Positions 24,858-33,583 of a stretch of DNA of 64,000 nucleotides are shown here, piece by piece. The translations under genes were made by a program, and so were the position numbers. How positions within the stretch are numbered: position 1 is the stretch's first letter; every line of letters starts with the position of its first letter. The stretch covers positions 4,774,001-4,838,000 of the forward strand of contig NZ_CP173427.1 of assembly GCF_045038035.1 (NCBI RefSeq). The letters run 5' to 3'. This stretch comes from Paenibacillus_F chitinolyticus_A (GTDB lineage Bacteria > Bacillota > Bacilli > Paenibacillales > NBRC-103111). Under the pieces are notes generated by a model that was not told where the DNA came from, made no database searches, and worked only from the letters and a program-made list of their open reading frames with translations.

Positions 24858-26771
24858 TTAGTCGAGCTGCTTCGCATACATGGCTTTGAATCGTCTGATT
24901 TCTTTGGTGATCGCCTTGACATGGACGGCGTCGGTAAGATCATATGTCCGGTCCGGGTTGCGCTCCACGATCAGCTTGTAGTATTTCAGCAGGTCCGCCG
25001 GAATTCCGTGAGGATTGATGCGCTTCCAGGCGGCTTCTTTTTCGCTCCCGTTCAATACATTCATCCGCACACGCCGGGTCAAAGGTTGCGTCTCCCCGTA
25101 ATCGGAATGATTCCGGAATTCAACTCGGATTCCGTTAAAATAAGCGACACGGATTCCTTTGCGCAAAGCGAAATTCACGGATTCCTCCAGCGTGTCGATA
25201 ATCGGTTCCCCTTTATCGTTCAAGGACGTATTGCACAGCATCGGAACCCCGGTATGCTCGTAAAAACTGAGGAGCACTTCATGCAGGGAGGGGTTCACTC
25301 CCGCTTCTACCGTCTGTACCCGGGCGGTTCCGTCCAGGTGGGCGATGGCCGGCACCCGTTCCCGCTTGTCGCCGCGCAGCGTAAAGGTATGCAGCATGAA
25401 AGGGCTCGGATACGCGTCCTCGAACCACTCCCCGAGTTCCGATTCCAGCATGACGGGAGCGACGGGACGCCACCACTCCCGCTGTTTAATCTCATTGAGC
25501 GCGTCCTTCGTCCCCGCGTCTCTCGGATCTCCTAGAATCGAACGGTGGCCGAGCGCCCGCGGTCCCATCTCGGCTGCGGCATCGAACCAGAGAACCGGCT
25601 GCCGGATCAGATCCTTTACGATTTGACCGGAGTCCATCTTTTCCACCGAATGAACAAAAGGGCTGTACGAACGGAGCAGGGGCTCCAGTTCTTCATCGGT
25701 CGTCCCCGCGTAGGCGCTTTCCAGTTTAAAGCGGAAGGAGGCATGGTTCATTTTCTTATAAAACGCATACAGCCCCATTCCGAGGGAGATCCCCCCGTCG
25801 TTGACGCAGGGCGGCGCCATAAACCCGGCAAATCCGTATTTCCGCATCAAATGGCTGTTCGTGGGACAGTTCAGGACGTACCCGCCCGCAAGCGCCAGTA
25901 CTGTTTTCGAGGCGTCCAGCCCGCAGCGTTCCAGAATTTCCTCCACGTTCCGCTCCATGATGGAAATCGACATCGCCTGAATGTGCTTCATAACCATGCT
26001 GATTTTGTTCTCTCTCTCCGTAAATCGGGGATCAAACCCGTTAAACCGCGTTCCCGCATCGGCGGGGGTCAGCCCGTCAATAAACTCGAGCGCCCGGAAA
26101 AAAGCCTCCACGTCTCCGTCATAACGGTCGGACAGCACGCTGAGCGTTCCGAACGGCTCCATGTAAGCTTCGCTCGTACTGGCCGCCGAAAGCGCCATCA
26201 GCGTCCCCGGCTGGAGGGAGTACCTCCGCATGGCCCAGTACCACAGCGGTCCCGGAGACGAGACCGGGAACATCTCGACTTCCCCGCGGCGGACCACACA
26301 GCCGGAATAATAAGGCTTCGTCCGGGCATGCGGGTCCAGTAGCGTATCCGGACTGTCGTCGACGGCAAGACCCAGGATCTGACCGTTGAAGAAAGGCTCC
26401 GTATCCAGCATGACGGCGGAAAACAAGTGCGCCATACTGTGATAGGTCAGCTGCGATAAATCCGGGATGTAGTCCTCGCAAGTTTGCAGCTGCGGCGTGC
26501 CCCACACTTCAGCCATATCCTCCAGACTTAAGCCGCAAGTCCCCAGAAGACGCCCGATCAGCTGCTCCGCATGGCTCTTGTCGTAAAAGGAAAACGCGTG
26601 CTGCTTCATTCCCGTCAGCCTCTCCACTTCCCAATACCGGACCAGCCGAACCTCGCTGCCGCTTTTATGAAACAGGGCCAGGTTCTGATCGTGCCTGCCC
26701 ATGTTCATATCCAGCAAATGATCCAACGGATCGATGTGCAGGTAGGCCGACAAATAATATCCGTCCTTCAC
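24858..26771 (-). CDS. O-carbamoyltransferase, NodU/CmcH family (2)
   Basis: A 637-residue carbamoyltransferase, paralogous to those at 19946 and 33584 over its full length. It has HSMAH and LAVDDSPD in the N-domain, CVNDGGISLG, then EMGPRALGHRSILGDPR and REWWRPVAP in the C-domain. The real start is the GTG at 26771, which overlaps the upstream PhyH stop (GTGA) and has GGGGAGGAG before it. The open frame to 27179 is non-coding shadow. Translational coupling to PhyH(3) suggests consecutive action on one site. Confidence 0.94.
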   Translation of the reverse strand: MKDGYYLSAYLHIDPLDHLLDMNMGRHDQNLALFHKSGSEVRLVRYWEVERLTGMKQHAFSFYDKSHAEQLIGRLLGTCGLSLEDMAEVWGTPQLQTCEDYIPDLSQLTYHSMAHLFSAVMLDTEPFFNGQILGLAVDDSPDTLLDPHARTKPYYSGCVVRRGEVEMFPVSSPGPLWYWAMRRYSLQPGTLMALSAASTSEAYMEPFGTLSVLSDRYDGDVEAFFRALEFIDGLTPADAGTRFNGFDPRFTERENKISMVMKHIQAMSISIMERNVEEILERCGLDASKTVLALAGGYVLNCPTNSHLMRKYGFAGFMAPPCVNDGGISLGMGLYAFYKKMNHASFRFKLESAYAGTTDEELEPLLRSYSPFVHSVEKMDSGQIVKDLIRQPVLWFDAAAEMGPRALGHRSILGDPRDAGTKDALNEIKQREWWRPVAPVMLESELGEWFEDAYPSPFMLHTFTLRGDKRERVPAIAHLDGTARVQTVEAGVNPSLHEVLLSFYEHTGVPMLCNTSLNDKGEPIIDTLEESVNFALRKGIRVAYFNGIRVEFRNHSDYGETQPLTRRVRMNVLNGSEKEAAWKRINPHGIPADLLKYYKLIVERNPDRTYDLTDAVHVKAITKEIRRFKAMYAKQLD

Positions 26772-27598
26772 GGCTTCTCCTCCCCGTCCCGGTCCGCGTC
26801 GTAAACAAGCGGAAAATCTTCTCCGTCCGCCAGGTCTCCCCGGCTGTATCCGTTCATGGCATGAATCCGGTGCTTGGACTGCTCGAAACCCGGAAGTTCC
26901 TCCGGATCGATAAACCTTGCCCCGTCTTCGAAATACATGATCGTCAGCACCTCGCGTGTTGTGCCGGACCGGTTCTCCCCGGCCATATGCAGCGTATTGC
27001 CGGCGTGAAATGTGACATCGCCCGGATTCATGGGCCCGGTGGAATACATCGGCAGCTTCAGGCGGGTGGCCGTCCGAAGATTGGCGGCGTCCCCCCTCGC
27101 GCGGTCGGTCAGACGCTGAGAACCGGAAATAAAGGTCATCGTGCCCATAGCCTCCGTTACTTCCGTCAAGGGCATCCACATGGTGACGGTCCGGTCCGTA
27201 TCAATCACGATATGGTTGTTGTCCTGATGCCACCGCGTGTGCTTGTCGCCCGCCTGCTTGAAGACGGCAAAGTCACCCAGCACCCTGACCCGGGACACTC
27301 CCATCAGCTCCGCCGCCGCTTTCGCAAAACGCCGTGCGGTAACGAACTCGTATACGTCCCGGCTGAAATTGCGGAGATCCATGACCGTCAGCGATTCTTT
27401 GCGGCCCCGGTCGTCCCTCTCCGGCCAGATTTCCCCCAGGCAGACACGCTGCTCTACGGCACCCGCGATGACTTGCCGGAAGCGGACAATCGTATCCGGA
27501 GGAAGAATCCCGCGGAGTCCGACATGTCCGTTCGTCCGGTAATTCTCGACGTCTTCCCGTTTCAGCTCGTAAGAAATGTCGAGCTTTTTCCCACTCAT
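26768..27598 (-). CDS. PhyH family Fe(II)/2-oxoglutarate oxygenase (3)
   Basis: A 276-residue PhyH protein. HxD is intact in RWHQDNNH, the distal His is in TFHAGNTLHMAG, and Arg follows in TTREVLTIMY. It is the first gene of the minus-strand operon PhyH-carbamoyltransferase-PhyH and is divergent from the plus-strand genes at 27835-29390. Bases 27599-27834 between them hold no gene and must carry both promoters. Confidence 0.92.
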   Translation of the reverse strand: MSGKKLDISYELKREDVENYRTNGHVGLRGILPPDTIVRFRQVIAGAVEQRVCLGEIWPERDDRGRKESLTVMDLRNFSRDVYEFVTARRFAKAAAELMGVSRVRVLGDFAVFKQAGDKHTRWHQDNNHIVIDTDRTVTMWMPLTEVTEAMGTMTFISGSQRLTDRARGDAANLRTATRLKLPMYSTGPMNPGDVTFHAGNTLHMAGENRSGTTREVLTIMYFEDGARFIDPEELPGFEQSKHRIHAMNGYSRGDLADGEDFPLVYDADRDGEEKP

Positions 27599-27834
27599 CT
27601 AGCTTCACCTCTCTTAACGCTGGTCTCTGAACCTCATAGTAGCACTCCACGAAAAGGCACGATCTGCCTGTTTTGCTCATTGCTTGCGTTATCTTGCTCT
27701 CTTCGCCCCGCCTGCGGTTTCAGCCGTATCCGCTCCGTGACTCGGCTTTTGCCGGGGAAAAATCCAGCGAGCGATGCCGAGCCTGCCGGCCGGCTGTCCG
27801 TTAAGATACAGGGAGAAGGAAAGGAGTGACGTGC

Positions 27835-28395
27835 ATGTCCGAACATTTTATGCCGCTTGATTTGAAACCTTATTTCAACCGGAAGGGGGCCACGGGAGAA
27901 GGAAGCTACGGAGAGGGCGGAATCACGCTGCGCGGGCTTTCTTATCCGGAAGAGGAAATGCCCTTCGGGCAGCCGCTTACCGTTTCGTCCGTTCCGTTTC
28001 GCCTTGAACGCACGGAAGCGTTCGATCACCTGGAGACGACGGGGCAGACCTGCCGCTTCCCCCCCTTCAAAACCGGAGCCGTTCATATTCTCGGCGTAGG
28101 AAGCGACGGAGACATGACGACCACTCTCGCGCTCATGAAAGGAGGGGAAATCGTGATGGAGAAGAGCTTCGGGCTGACTCTTCATATGGCCCATGAAGCT
28201 TCATTCGACAATGTTTGCGCGATCGCGTGCTCCAAATCCAACATGCCGTCCGGGCCTTTCCCCCATATTCAGCTCCGGTTGTGGGCCGCCTCCGTGCTTC
28301 TTGAAGAAGAGGCAGATATCGACGGCATCCGGTTCGAAGATCACCCGTGCATCCGCATCTTTGCCATTACGCTGGAAGGAGCTGAACGTTCATGA
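27835..28395 (+). CDS. Unrecognised protein encoded with a BtrH-like gene
   Basis: A 186-residue soluble protein with no signal peptide. It has many beta-strand-like segments (VHILGVGSDGDMTTTLALMKGG, HIQLRLWAASVLL) and ends EGAERS. The look is of a jelly-roll or galactose-binding type beta-sandwich, but no catalytic motif is visible. The ATG at 27835 has AAAGGAG 8 nt upstream and is preferred over the GTG at 27826. It overlaps the BtrH-like gene by ATGA, so the two products probably work together. Confidence 0.65.
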   Translation: MSEHFMPLDLKPYFNRKGATGEGSYGEGGITLRGLSYPEEEMPFGQPLTVSSVPFRLERTEAFDHLETTGQTCRFPPFKTGAVHILGVGSDGDMTTTLALMKGGEIVMEKSFGLTLHMAHEASFDNVCAIACSKSNMPSGPFPHIQLRLWAASVLLEEEADIDGIRFEDHPCIRIFAITLEGAERS

Positions 28396-29390
28396 CGTTT
28401 ACGATTCACCGGGATCCCCGCCACAACTGCCACTTCGTCAATCTGGCCGCCATGCTGAAGAGAGAAGACATCGATATCAGCCGTGTTTACACGCAGACGG
28501 GCTTGTTTTACAAAGACGACAGCCGGACGACCGGGAATTCCACCTTTTTCATCCTCTCCCCTTACTTCCGCGAGCTGTATGCGCATATCCGTTCCCGGTT
28601 CGGCATCATCTGGACAGAGAAAAATATCGCCGACACCCCTGCATACGTAGAGGAAATCCGCCGGATTTTGGAGCAGGGAAGCAAGAGCATCGGCGTAACG
28701 GGAGATGTTTTCGAGCTGCCTTACTGCCCTTATTATCAAAAGAGCAACTCCCTGCACGAGTTTGAAGTGATCGGCTACGAGAACGATGAATTCGAGGTCT
28801 GCGACCACTACTACCAGTATCACGGCTTTATAAAAGAGGCGGATCTGCAAAGTATTTTCGCCCGCTCTCTTCCCTCCCTGTCCCTTGAGTCTCTCCGCCT
28901 GTATGCCGTCAGGACGGCCGCGGACTATATCCCCTTGTCCCCCGGCCAGGAATGGAAACGGATCGTAGCGGAAAATTGCAGCGCTATGGACGGAAGGCTT
29001 CCGTATGAGTTCTCGCAGCCGGTCTCGGGCGGAACTTGCGGTCTGTCGGCCTTTCCCGACTTAAGGCGCAAATTGAATGAAATCTTCACCCTGTCACCGC
29101 AGGAAGCCGATCCGGTACTGGAACATTTGTACCAGCAGGTCCGCGAGGTGGGCAATTCACGTTATCATTTCGGCACGTATTTGAAGCGGCGCGGTGAACA
29201 GGAAGCCGTCCGGCGTGTCTTCGAGGCCGAACAGAGCTGGATGATTGCCGCCAACCTGCTCATCCGTGCTTCGCTGACTTTCGATTTCGCCCAGCTTGGC
29301 CCCCGCATTATGGCCCGCATCGATCAGGCGGAGCAGGCCGAAGCCGAGTCGCTCGCTTTTTTCAAAAATCTGCTTGAACAGCTGGATTAA
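28392..29390 (+). CDS. BtrH-like acyltransferase-fold protein (1)
   Basis: A 332-residue protein resembling the N-terminal domain of butirosin BtrH, a papain-like fold that moves an acyl group from an ACP to an amino sugar. The candidate triad is Cys13 in RHNCHFVN, His in SLHEFEVIGY and Asp in EVCDHYYQ. The C-terminal 180 residues are helical and not recognised. It is the only BtrH-like gene on the plus strand and ends at a strong terminator. Confidence 0.7.
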   Translation: MTFTIHRDPRHNCHFVNLAAMLKREDIDISRVYTQTGLFYKDDSRTTGNSTFFILSPYFRELYAHIRSRFGIIWTEKNIADTPAYVEEIRRILEQGSKSIGVTGDVFELPYCPYYQKSNSLHEFEVIGYENDEFEVCDHYYQYHGFIKEADLQSIFARSLPSLSLESLRLYAVRTAADYIPLSPGQEWKRIVAENCSAMDGRLPYEFSQPVSGGTCGLSAFPDLRRKLNEIFTLSPQEADPVLEHLYQQVREVGNSRYHFGTYLKRRGEQEAVRRVFEAEQSWMIAANLLIRASLTFDFAQLGPRIMARIDQAEQAEAESLAFFKNLLEQLD

Positions 29391-29408
29391 AGGAACCATG
29401 CGGAAAAA

Positions 29409-29457
29409 TCCGCCGAAAAAACCTCCATCCGTAAGGAAAGGAGGTTTTTTCGGCGGA
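29409..29457. terminator. Bidirectional terminator between converging operons
   Basis: An 18-bp stem TCCGCCGAAAAAACCTCC with its exact complement at 29440-29457 has internal A/T runs usable in both directions. It ends the BtrH-like gene (plus) and the 31-kb minus-strand gene run (last gene 29463). Confidence 0.92.
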
Positions 29458-29462
29458 CACTT

Positions 29463-29708
29463 TTATTTGTTCAGGCCGGCTTCAATCAGCGATACGATGC
29501 TGTCGATCGTGGAGAAATTGGACGTCAGCAGCTGCTCCTCCGGAAAAGCGATACCGAAATGAATTTCCAGATCGACAATGAGCTGCATAATATTCATAGA
29601 ATCATACCCGTATTCAATCAGATTGCGGTCGGGTTCGACGGGCTTGTCCAGCCGTTTGATCCACCCGAGAATGTCCCGCACGGCTGCCGCCACCTGTTCA
29701 CTGCCCAT
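29463..29708 (-). CDS. Peptidyl/acyl carrier protein (free-standing)
   Basis: An 81-residue carrier protein. The phosphopantetheine Ser is in IEYGYDSMNIMQL (about residue 37). It follows the adenylation enzyme by a few bases, so it is the likely acceptor of the activated amino acid. The ATG at 29708 has GGAGG 8 nt upstream. Last gene of the long minus-strand run, with a terminator immediately after. Confidence 0.9.
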   Translation of the reverse strand: MGSEQVAAAVRDILGWIKRLDKPVEPDRNLIEYGYDSMNIMQLIVDLEIHFGIAFPEEQLLTSNFSTIDSIVSLIEAGLNK

Positions 29709-29712
29709 CACA

Positions 29713-31269
29713 TTAGCCTCCTTCCTCCTGCGCGGCCAGCGCGCGTTTATCCAGTTTGCCGCTGGGCATCACCGGCATGCGCCCGATCCGCTTGAATTCG
29801 GCCGGGATAAACGGCCCGGGAAGCTTTGCGGCAAGCATACCCACCAGAGCCCCGGCCGGCAAACTGTCCTCCGCTACATAGTAAGCGGTCAGTGAACATC
29901 CGCCCCCGGGCGTCTCCCGGGAGGTTACGGCTGCCGCCTGCACGAGCCCGGATTGCAAAATCACGTGCTCGATCTCGCCAAGATGCACGGTGTTTCCGTT
30001 GATCTTGACCATATCATCGAGCCGGCCGAGCGCTTCCAGCCGGTAATCCCGGTTCCAGCGGGCGAGGTCTCCGGTTTTGTACATGCGCGCTCCCGGAACG
30101 AACGGGTCTTCCCGGAACTTCTCGTCCTGAAGCGCCGGACGGTTTATATACCCTCGCGCCACGCCGTCCCCGGCTATGCACAATTCCCCCGTGCTTTCCG
30201 GCGGCAGAAGCTTCCCTTCGTCATCCAAGATGTACACGCGCGTATTCGCGATGGGGGTCCCGATGGTGACGGACACCCCGTCGGCGACCTCCTGGAGGGT
30301 GGACCACACCGTTGTCTCCGTCGGCCCGTACATGTTGTACAAGCGGGCCGACGTGACGCTTCTGAGCCGCTCCACCAGATCACCTTGCAGCGCCTCGCCT
30401 CCCAGCAGAATCGTCCGGAGACCCGCCAAGCCGTCCAGCGCGGCGCCAGACTGCAGAGCCTGACGCATCCGGGTCGGGGTGATCTGCAGCGTATCCACGC
30501 CGTGACGCAGCAGCGTCTCATTGAACACACGGTGGCTCAGATGAGCGGCTTCTCCGGCTATGGCGATCTTCATCCCTTTTACAAGCGGAAGCAGGCTCTC
30601 CAGCACGAAAATGTCAAACGACATGGTCGTCTGCGCAATCATAGTCCTGTCCGGCGAGAAATCAATGCGGGCGGATACTCCCTCGATGAGGTTAACGACC
30701 GAGCGGTGCTCGATCATGACTCCCTTGGGCACTCCCGTCGATCCCGACGTATAGATGACGTAGGCCAGATGCTGAGGCCGCGATTGGGGAGGAAGGTTGG
30801 TTCTATCCGCCTGTCCGGCGTTCTCCTCCTCATTTCCGGCTGCCTGGCAAAGGTCCACATACGGTCCGTCGAACAAGGACGGGTCGTACAGCCCGGGGTC
30901 TCCCGCCAGAACGGCAGCTCCGCTGTCCTTCAGCATGAACGCGATGCGTTCCCGGGGAAACAGCGGATCTACGGGCAGGTAGGCTCCGCCCGCTTTCAAG
31001 ATGCCCAGCATGCCGATAAAAAGACTCGGAGATCTGCGAACGAGCAGCCCTACGATCGTATCCGGGCCGACGCCCTCCCGTTTTAACCGCCTGGCCAGAA
31101 GATTGGCGCGGGCGTTCAGCTCCCCGTATGAAATCTCGCCGCTTTCGTCGCACAAAGCGATCCGGTTCGGACAGCGCCTTGCCCACTTTTCGAACAATTC
31201 CTGTACCGTCACTTTCGGAATGGGCATCTTCGTGCGCACCCATTCTTGACAATGTTTAAAAAAGGGCAC
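29713..31269 (-). CDS. Stand-alone NRPS-type adenylation enzyme, predicted glycine
   Basis: A 518-residue adenylation domain with no condensation or carrier domain attached. Core motifs: YVIYTSGSTGVPKGV (A3), YGPTETT (A5), GELCIAGDGVARGY, YKTGDLARW (A7), and the catalytic Lys in PSGKLDKRAL (A10). Aligning to GrsA-PheA by eye gives pocket residues D-I-L-Q-L-G-M-V-W-K, almost the known glycine code. The start is a GTG at 31269 with GGAGGGG upstream. It should load glycine on the carrier protein encoded next. Confidence 0.9.
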   Translation of the reverse strand: MPFFKHCQEWVRTKMPIPKVTVQELFEKWARRCPNRIALCDESGEISYGELNARANLLARRLKREGVGPDTIVGLLVRRSPSLFIGMLGILKAGGAYLPVDPLFPRERIAFMLKDSGAAVLAGDPGLYDPSLFDGPYVDLCQAAGNEEENAGQADRTNLPPQSRPQHLAYVIYTSGSTGVPKGVMIEHRSVVNLIEGVSARIDFSPDRTMIAQTTMSFDIFVLESLLPLVKGMKIAIAGEAAHLSHRVFNETLLRHGVDTLQITPTRMRQALQSGAALDGLAGLRTILLGGEALQGDLVERLRSVTSARLYNMYGPTETTVWSTLQEVADGVSVTIGTPIANTRVYILDDEGKLLPPESTGELCIAGDGVARGYINRPALQDEKFREDPFVPGARMYKTGDLARWNRDYRLEALGRLDDMVKINGNTVHLGEIEHVILQSGLVQAAAVTSRETPGGGCSLTAYYVAEDSLPAGALVGMLAAKLPGPFIPAEFKRIGRMPVMPSGKLDKRALAAQEEGG

Positions 31270-31298
31270 TCTTTCCCCTCCGTTTCTGAAAACACGCT

Positions 31299-32489
31299 TT
31301 ACACCCACCGGCTTCGCACCGGCACGATCCCCAGCTTGTCTTTGGCGATCAGCTCGGCCGCGATATCGGGCTGGGGCGCATGGAACTGGCCCGCTTTTAC
31401 ATCCGTGTATAAGGAAGACAGCGTATGTCCCGACGACAAGCTCGACACGCCCGCTATTTTCATCGCCAGGTTCACGACCGATTCGCTCGCTTTCAGCACA
31501 TACTGCATGGTCACGAGGCTGCAAACGTTCGTTTCCCGGTCGCGGGCGGCAGCGTCAGCCGGCTTTTGCATGCAGCCGTCCATAAGCGTGCAGAGCCTGG
31601 CAATCTGGGAAAGGCTGGTTTCGACCAGCACGACCATTTCCGCGAGCGTGAACTGGACCCCCGGGAAAAAAGCCAGAGACCGGCCCGTGTGCGGCACCTT
31701 TTGACTGCGGCACGCGGTCTCGGCCTGCTCCATCGCCAATCTGGCCATTCCCAGATAGACGGACGCTTTGCTGAGCCGGTACCAGTAAGCGAGCAGCGCC
31801 GTCTCGGAAAAAGCTCCGGCCCCCTCGTAAATGACGCGTTCCTGCGGGATATAAGCATCCTCGAACGAGAGGCTGTTACTGAACGTTCCGCCCATCGCGA
31901 TGCTGTCCCAGTCTTCGGCCCGGATGACGCTGTCCCGGTTCTTGTCGATCAGCAGGATGACGATCCGCTTCTGTCCGCCCTTCTCCTCCGCTAACGCATA
32001 GAGGGGAAGATAGCTGACGAAGGGTTCGAGCGATACGAACTTCTTCGTTCCGCTCAGCCGGTAGCCTCCGCTCCCGTCCTCCGCAGGCCGTGCCCGCAGG
32101 GGAAAGGACCCGAAGTCCAGCCCCGACGGCCGGATAAAATACAGATTGGGGTCGTTCAGGGCGCCCAGCAGAGCGCCTTCCCCCTCTATCCGGGCACGCA
32201 GAAAGGCCTGCTGAGATTCCGAAAGAACCGGCCACAAGCCTCTTACCGTATACGCATGCATGGAAAATCCAAGGGCGGTGTGGGGGCACCGGCCGGCGAG
32301 GCCGCTAATAAACTCCGCGTAATCTCCCGGACCGAGAGCAGCCCCGAGAGAACCGGAATCGTGAAACCAAGTATGGCAGCCCTCCGAAACCAGCCAGTTT
32401 ACATTGCAGGCGATATCCTCCGCCGTCTTGGCGTAGGGCCTGAGCTCATGCAGCCGGGCAAGCAGGCCTTGTACACGGCGATCCGTCAT
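31299..32489 (-). CDS. Acyl-CoA dehydrogenase-like flavoprotein
   Basis: A 396-residue protein of the acyl-CoA dehydrogenase family. It shows LSGTKKFVSLEPFVSYLPLYA in the beta domain, DWDSIAMGGTFSNSLSFEDAYIP, and a C-terminal helical domain. In natural product pathways these enzymes often oxidise acyl or aminoacyl groups on carrier proteins, as in hydroxymalonyl- or aminomalonyl-ACP and pyrrolyl-PCP. Here it lies next to a glycine-type adenylation enzyme and a free carrier, so a carrier-bound substrate is likely. The ATG overlaps the BtrH-like stop (ATGA). Confidence 0.85.
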   Translation of the reverse strand: MTDRRVQGLLARLHELRPYAKTAEDIACNVNWLVSEGCHTWFHDSGSLGAALGPGDYAEFISGLAGRCPHTALGFSMHAYTVRGLWPVLSESQQAFLRARIEGEGALLGALNDPNLYFIRPSGLDFGSFPLRARPAEDGSGGYRLSGTKKFVSLEPFVSYLPLYALAEEKGGQKRIVILLIDKNRDSVIRAEDWDSIAMGGTFSNSLSFEDAYIPQERVIYEGAGAFSETALLAYWYRLSKASVYLGMARLAMEQAETACRSQKVPHTGRSLAFFPGVQFTLAEMVVLVETSLSQIARLCTLMDGCMQKPADAAARDRETNVCSLVTMQYVLKASESVVNLAMKIAGVSSLSSGHTLSSLYTDVKAGQFHAPQPDIAAELIAKDKLGIVPVRSRWV

Positions 32490-33547
32490 TGCAAACCTCC
32501 GGGCAAACCGTGCGCCCCGTGCACCTTGTGCATCTCGCATGCCTCGTGCGCCCCGCATGCCTCGTCCGCCTGCGCTTGCGCGCCAAGCTCGTAAAGACGC
32601 CGGGCCAGCTCTTCCTCCGCATCGGCAAGCCGCAAAATCCGGCTGCCTACTTTTTCGAGAGAGGCCGCCCGGTTTTTCATGTAATAAGATTTCAAGATCA
32701 AATGTTCCGCGGTCTGCCAGAGGTCCCCGCATTCGTACAAGCGGCCGGACAGCTCTTTAAGCTCTTCCACCCCGCTTGTACGGTGCAGGCAGGCCAGCGT
32801 TTCCGAAAACTTGTACCGGTTAACGGCTATCGTGTGGAGCTGCAGAAAGAGGGGCGACGTCTGGAGCCACGGGTATTGTTCAAGCTCCGCCTGAACGTCC
32901 AGCCCCTCGGACACCTCCCCCGCAAATCTGCGCATGGCGTCGAACGCGTTTTCGCCGGAGGCCTTGTCCAGCATGCACGATGCCGCATCGCGGGCGATCC
33001 CGCTCCAGTGAGGCGGGATGAACGGGTCCAGCCGGTCAAAGGTGTAACAGATGACAGACGCCTGCTCCAAGTGAAAGAAATCGATGCTCTCCGTACGATC
33101 CGAAAACAAAGAGTCGATACAATCGAACTTCCCGCCCGTCTCGTCGAAAGCCGTGATAAGAAAATTGTGCGGAAGGCTCTGCTTCCGGTACACGGGATGA
33201 AACGGGCACCAGAGCGAGTCCATTTCTACGCCGGTCGGCTGGTTTCTTCCGAGCTCCCTGCGCACGAGGTCCGCCAGTTCCCCCGTGTTCCGGGGTCTAT
33301 GCGTGTTCAAGCGGATGCCGAAATACCGTTCGATGTGGTAGGCAAGATCCCGGTCCGGATAGCTTCCGTTGTACAGCCGCTCTCCGACGGATTTGCCGCC
33401 TTCCTCTTCCCGGGACTTGAATTCAAAGCCCCAGGAACAGGCGAAGTGAAGCGGCTCGTCCCGGTCCCACATCGATGCGGCGGAGACGATCATATGCTCA
33501 AAACAGTTCAGCAGCTTATTCCCGTAAGGAACCCGCTTCAGTTGCAT
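32486..33547 (-). CDS. BtrH-like acyltransferase-fold protein (2)
   Basis: A 353-residue protein. The N-terminal BtrH-like domain has Cys in LLNCFEHM, His in SLPHNFLITAFDE and Asp in KFDCIDSLF. The C-terminus ends in a His/Cys/Ala-rich low-complexity stretch (ACGAHEACEMHKVHG) that comes from short DNA repeats. The ATG at 33547 has AAGGAGG 6 nt upstream. It lies between a carbamoyltransferase and the dehydrogenase/adenylation/carrier set, so it could transfer the carrier-bound acyl group to the scaffold. Confidence 0.7.
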   Translation of the reverse strand: MQLKRVPYGNKLLNCFEHMIVSAASMWDRDEPLHFACSWGFEFKSREEEGGKSVGERLYNGSYPDRDLAYHIERYFGIRLNTHRPRNTGELADLVRRELGRNQPTGVEMDSLWCPFHPVYRKQSLPHNFLITAFDETGGKFDCIDSLFSDRTESIDFFHLEQASVICYTFDRLDPFIPPHWSGIARDAASCMLDKASGENAFDAMRRFAGEVSEGLDVQAELEQYPWLQTSPLFLQLHTIAVNRYKFSETLACLHRTSGVEELKELSGRLYECGDLWQTAEHLILKSYYMKNRAASLEKVGSRILRLADAEEELARRLYELGAQAQADEACGAHEACEMHKVHGAHGLPGGLQ

Positions 33548-33583
33548 AACCATCCTCCTTTATCGGTGAGCGTTACGACCGGA

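Noticed and set aside
26772..27179. Long N-terminal extension of carbamoyltransferase 2
   Set aside because: The extension lies inside the PhyH gene in another frame; the GTG at 26771 has a good ribosome binding site and aligns with the paralogues' starts.
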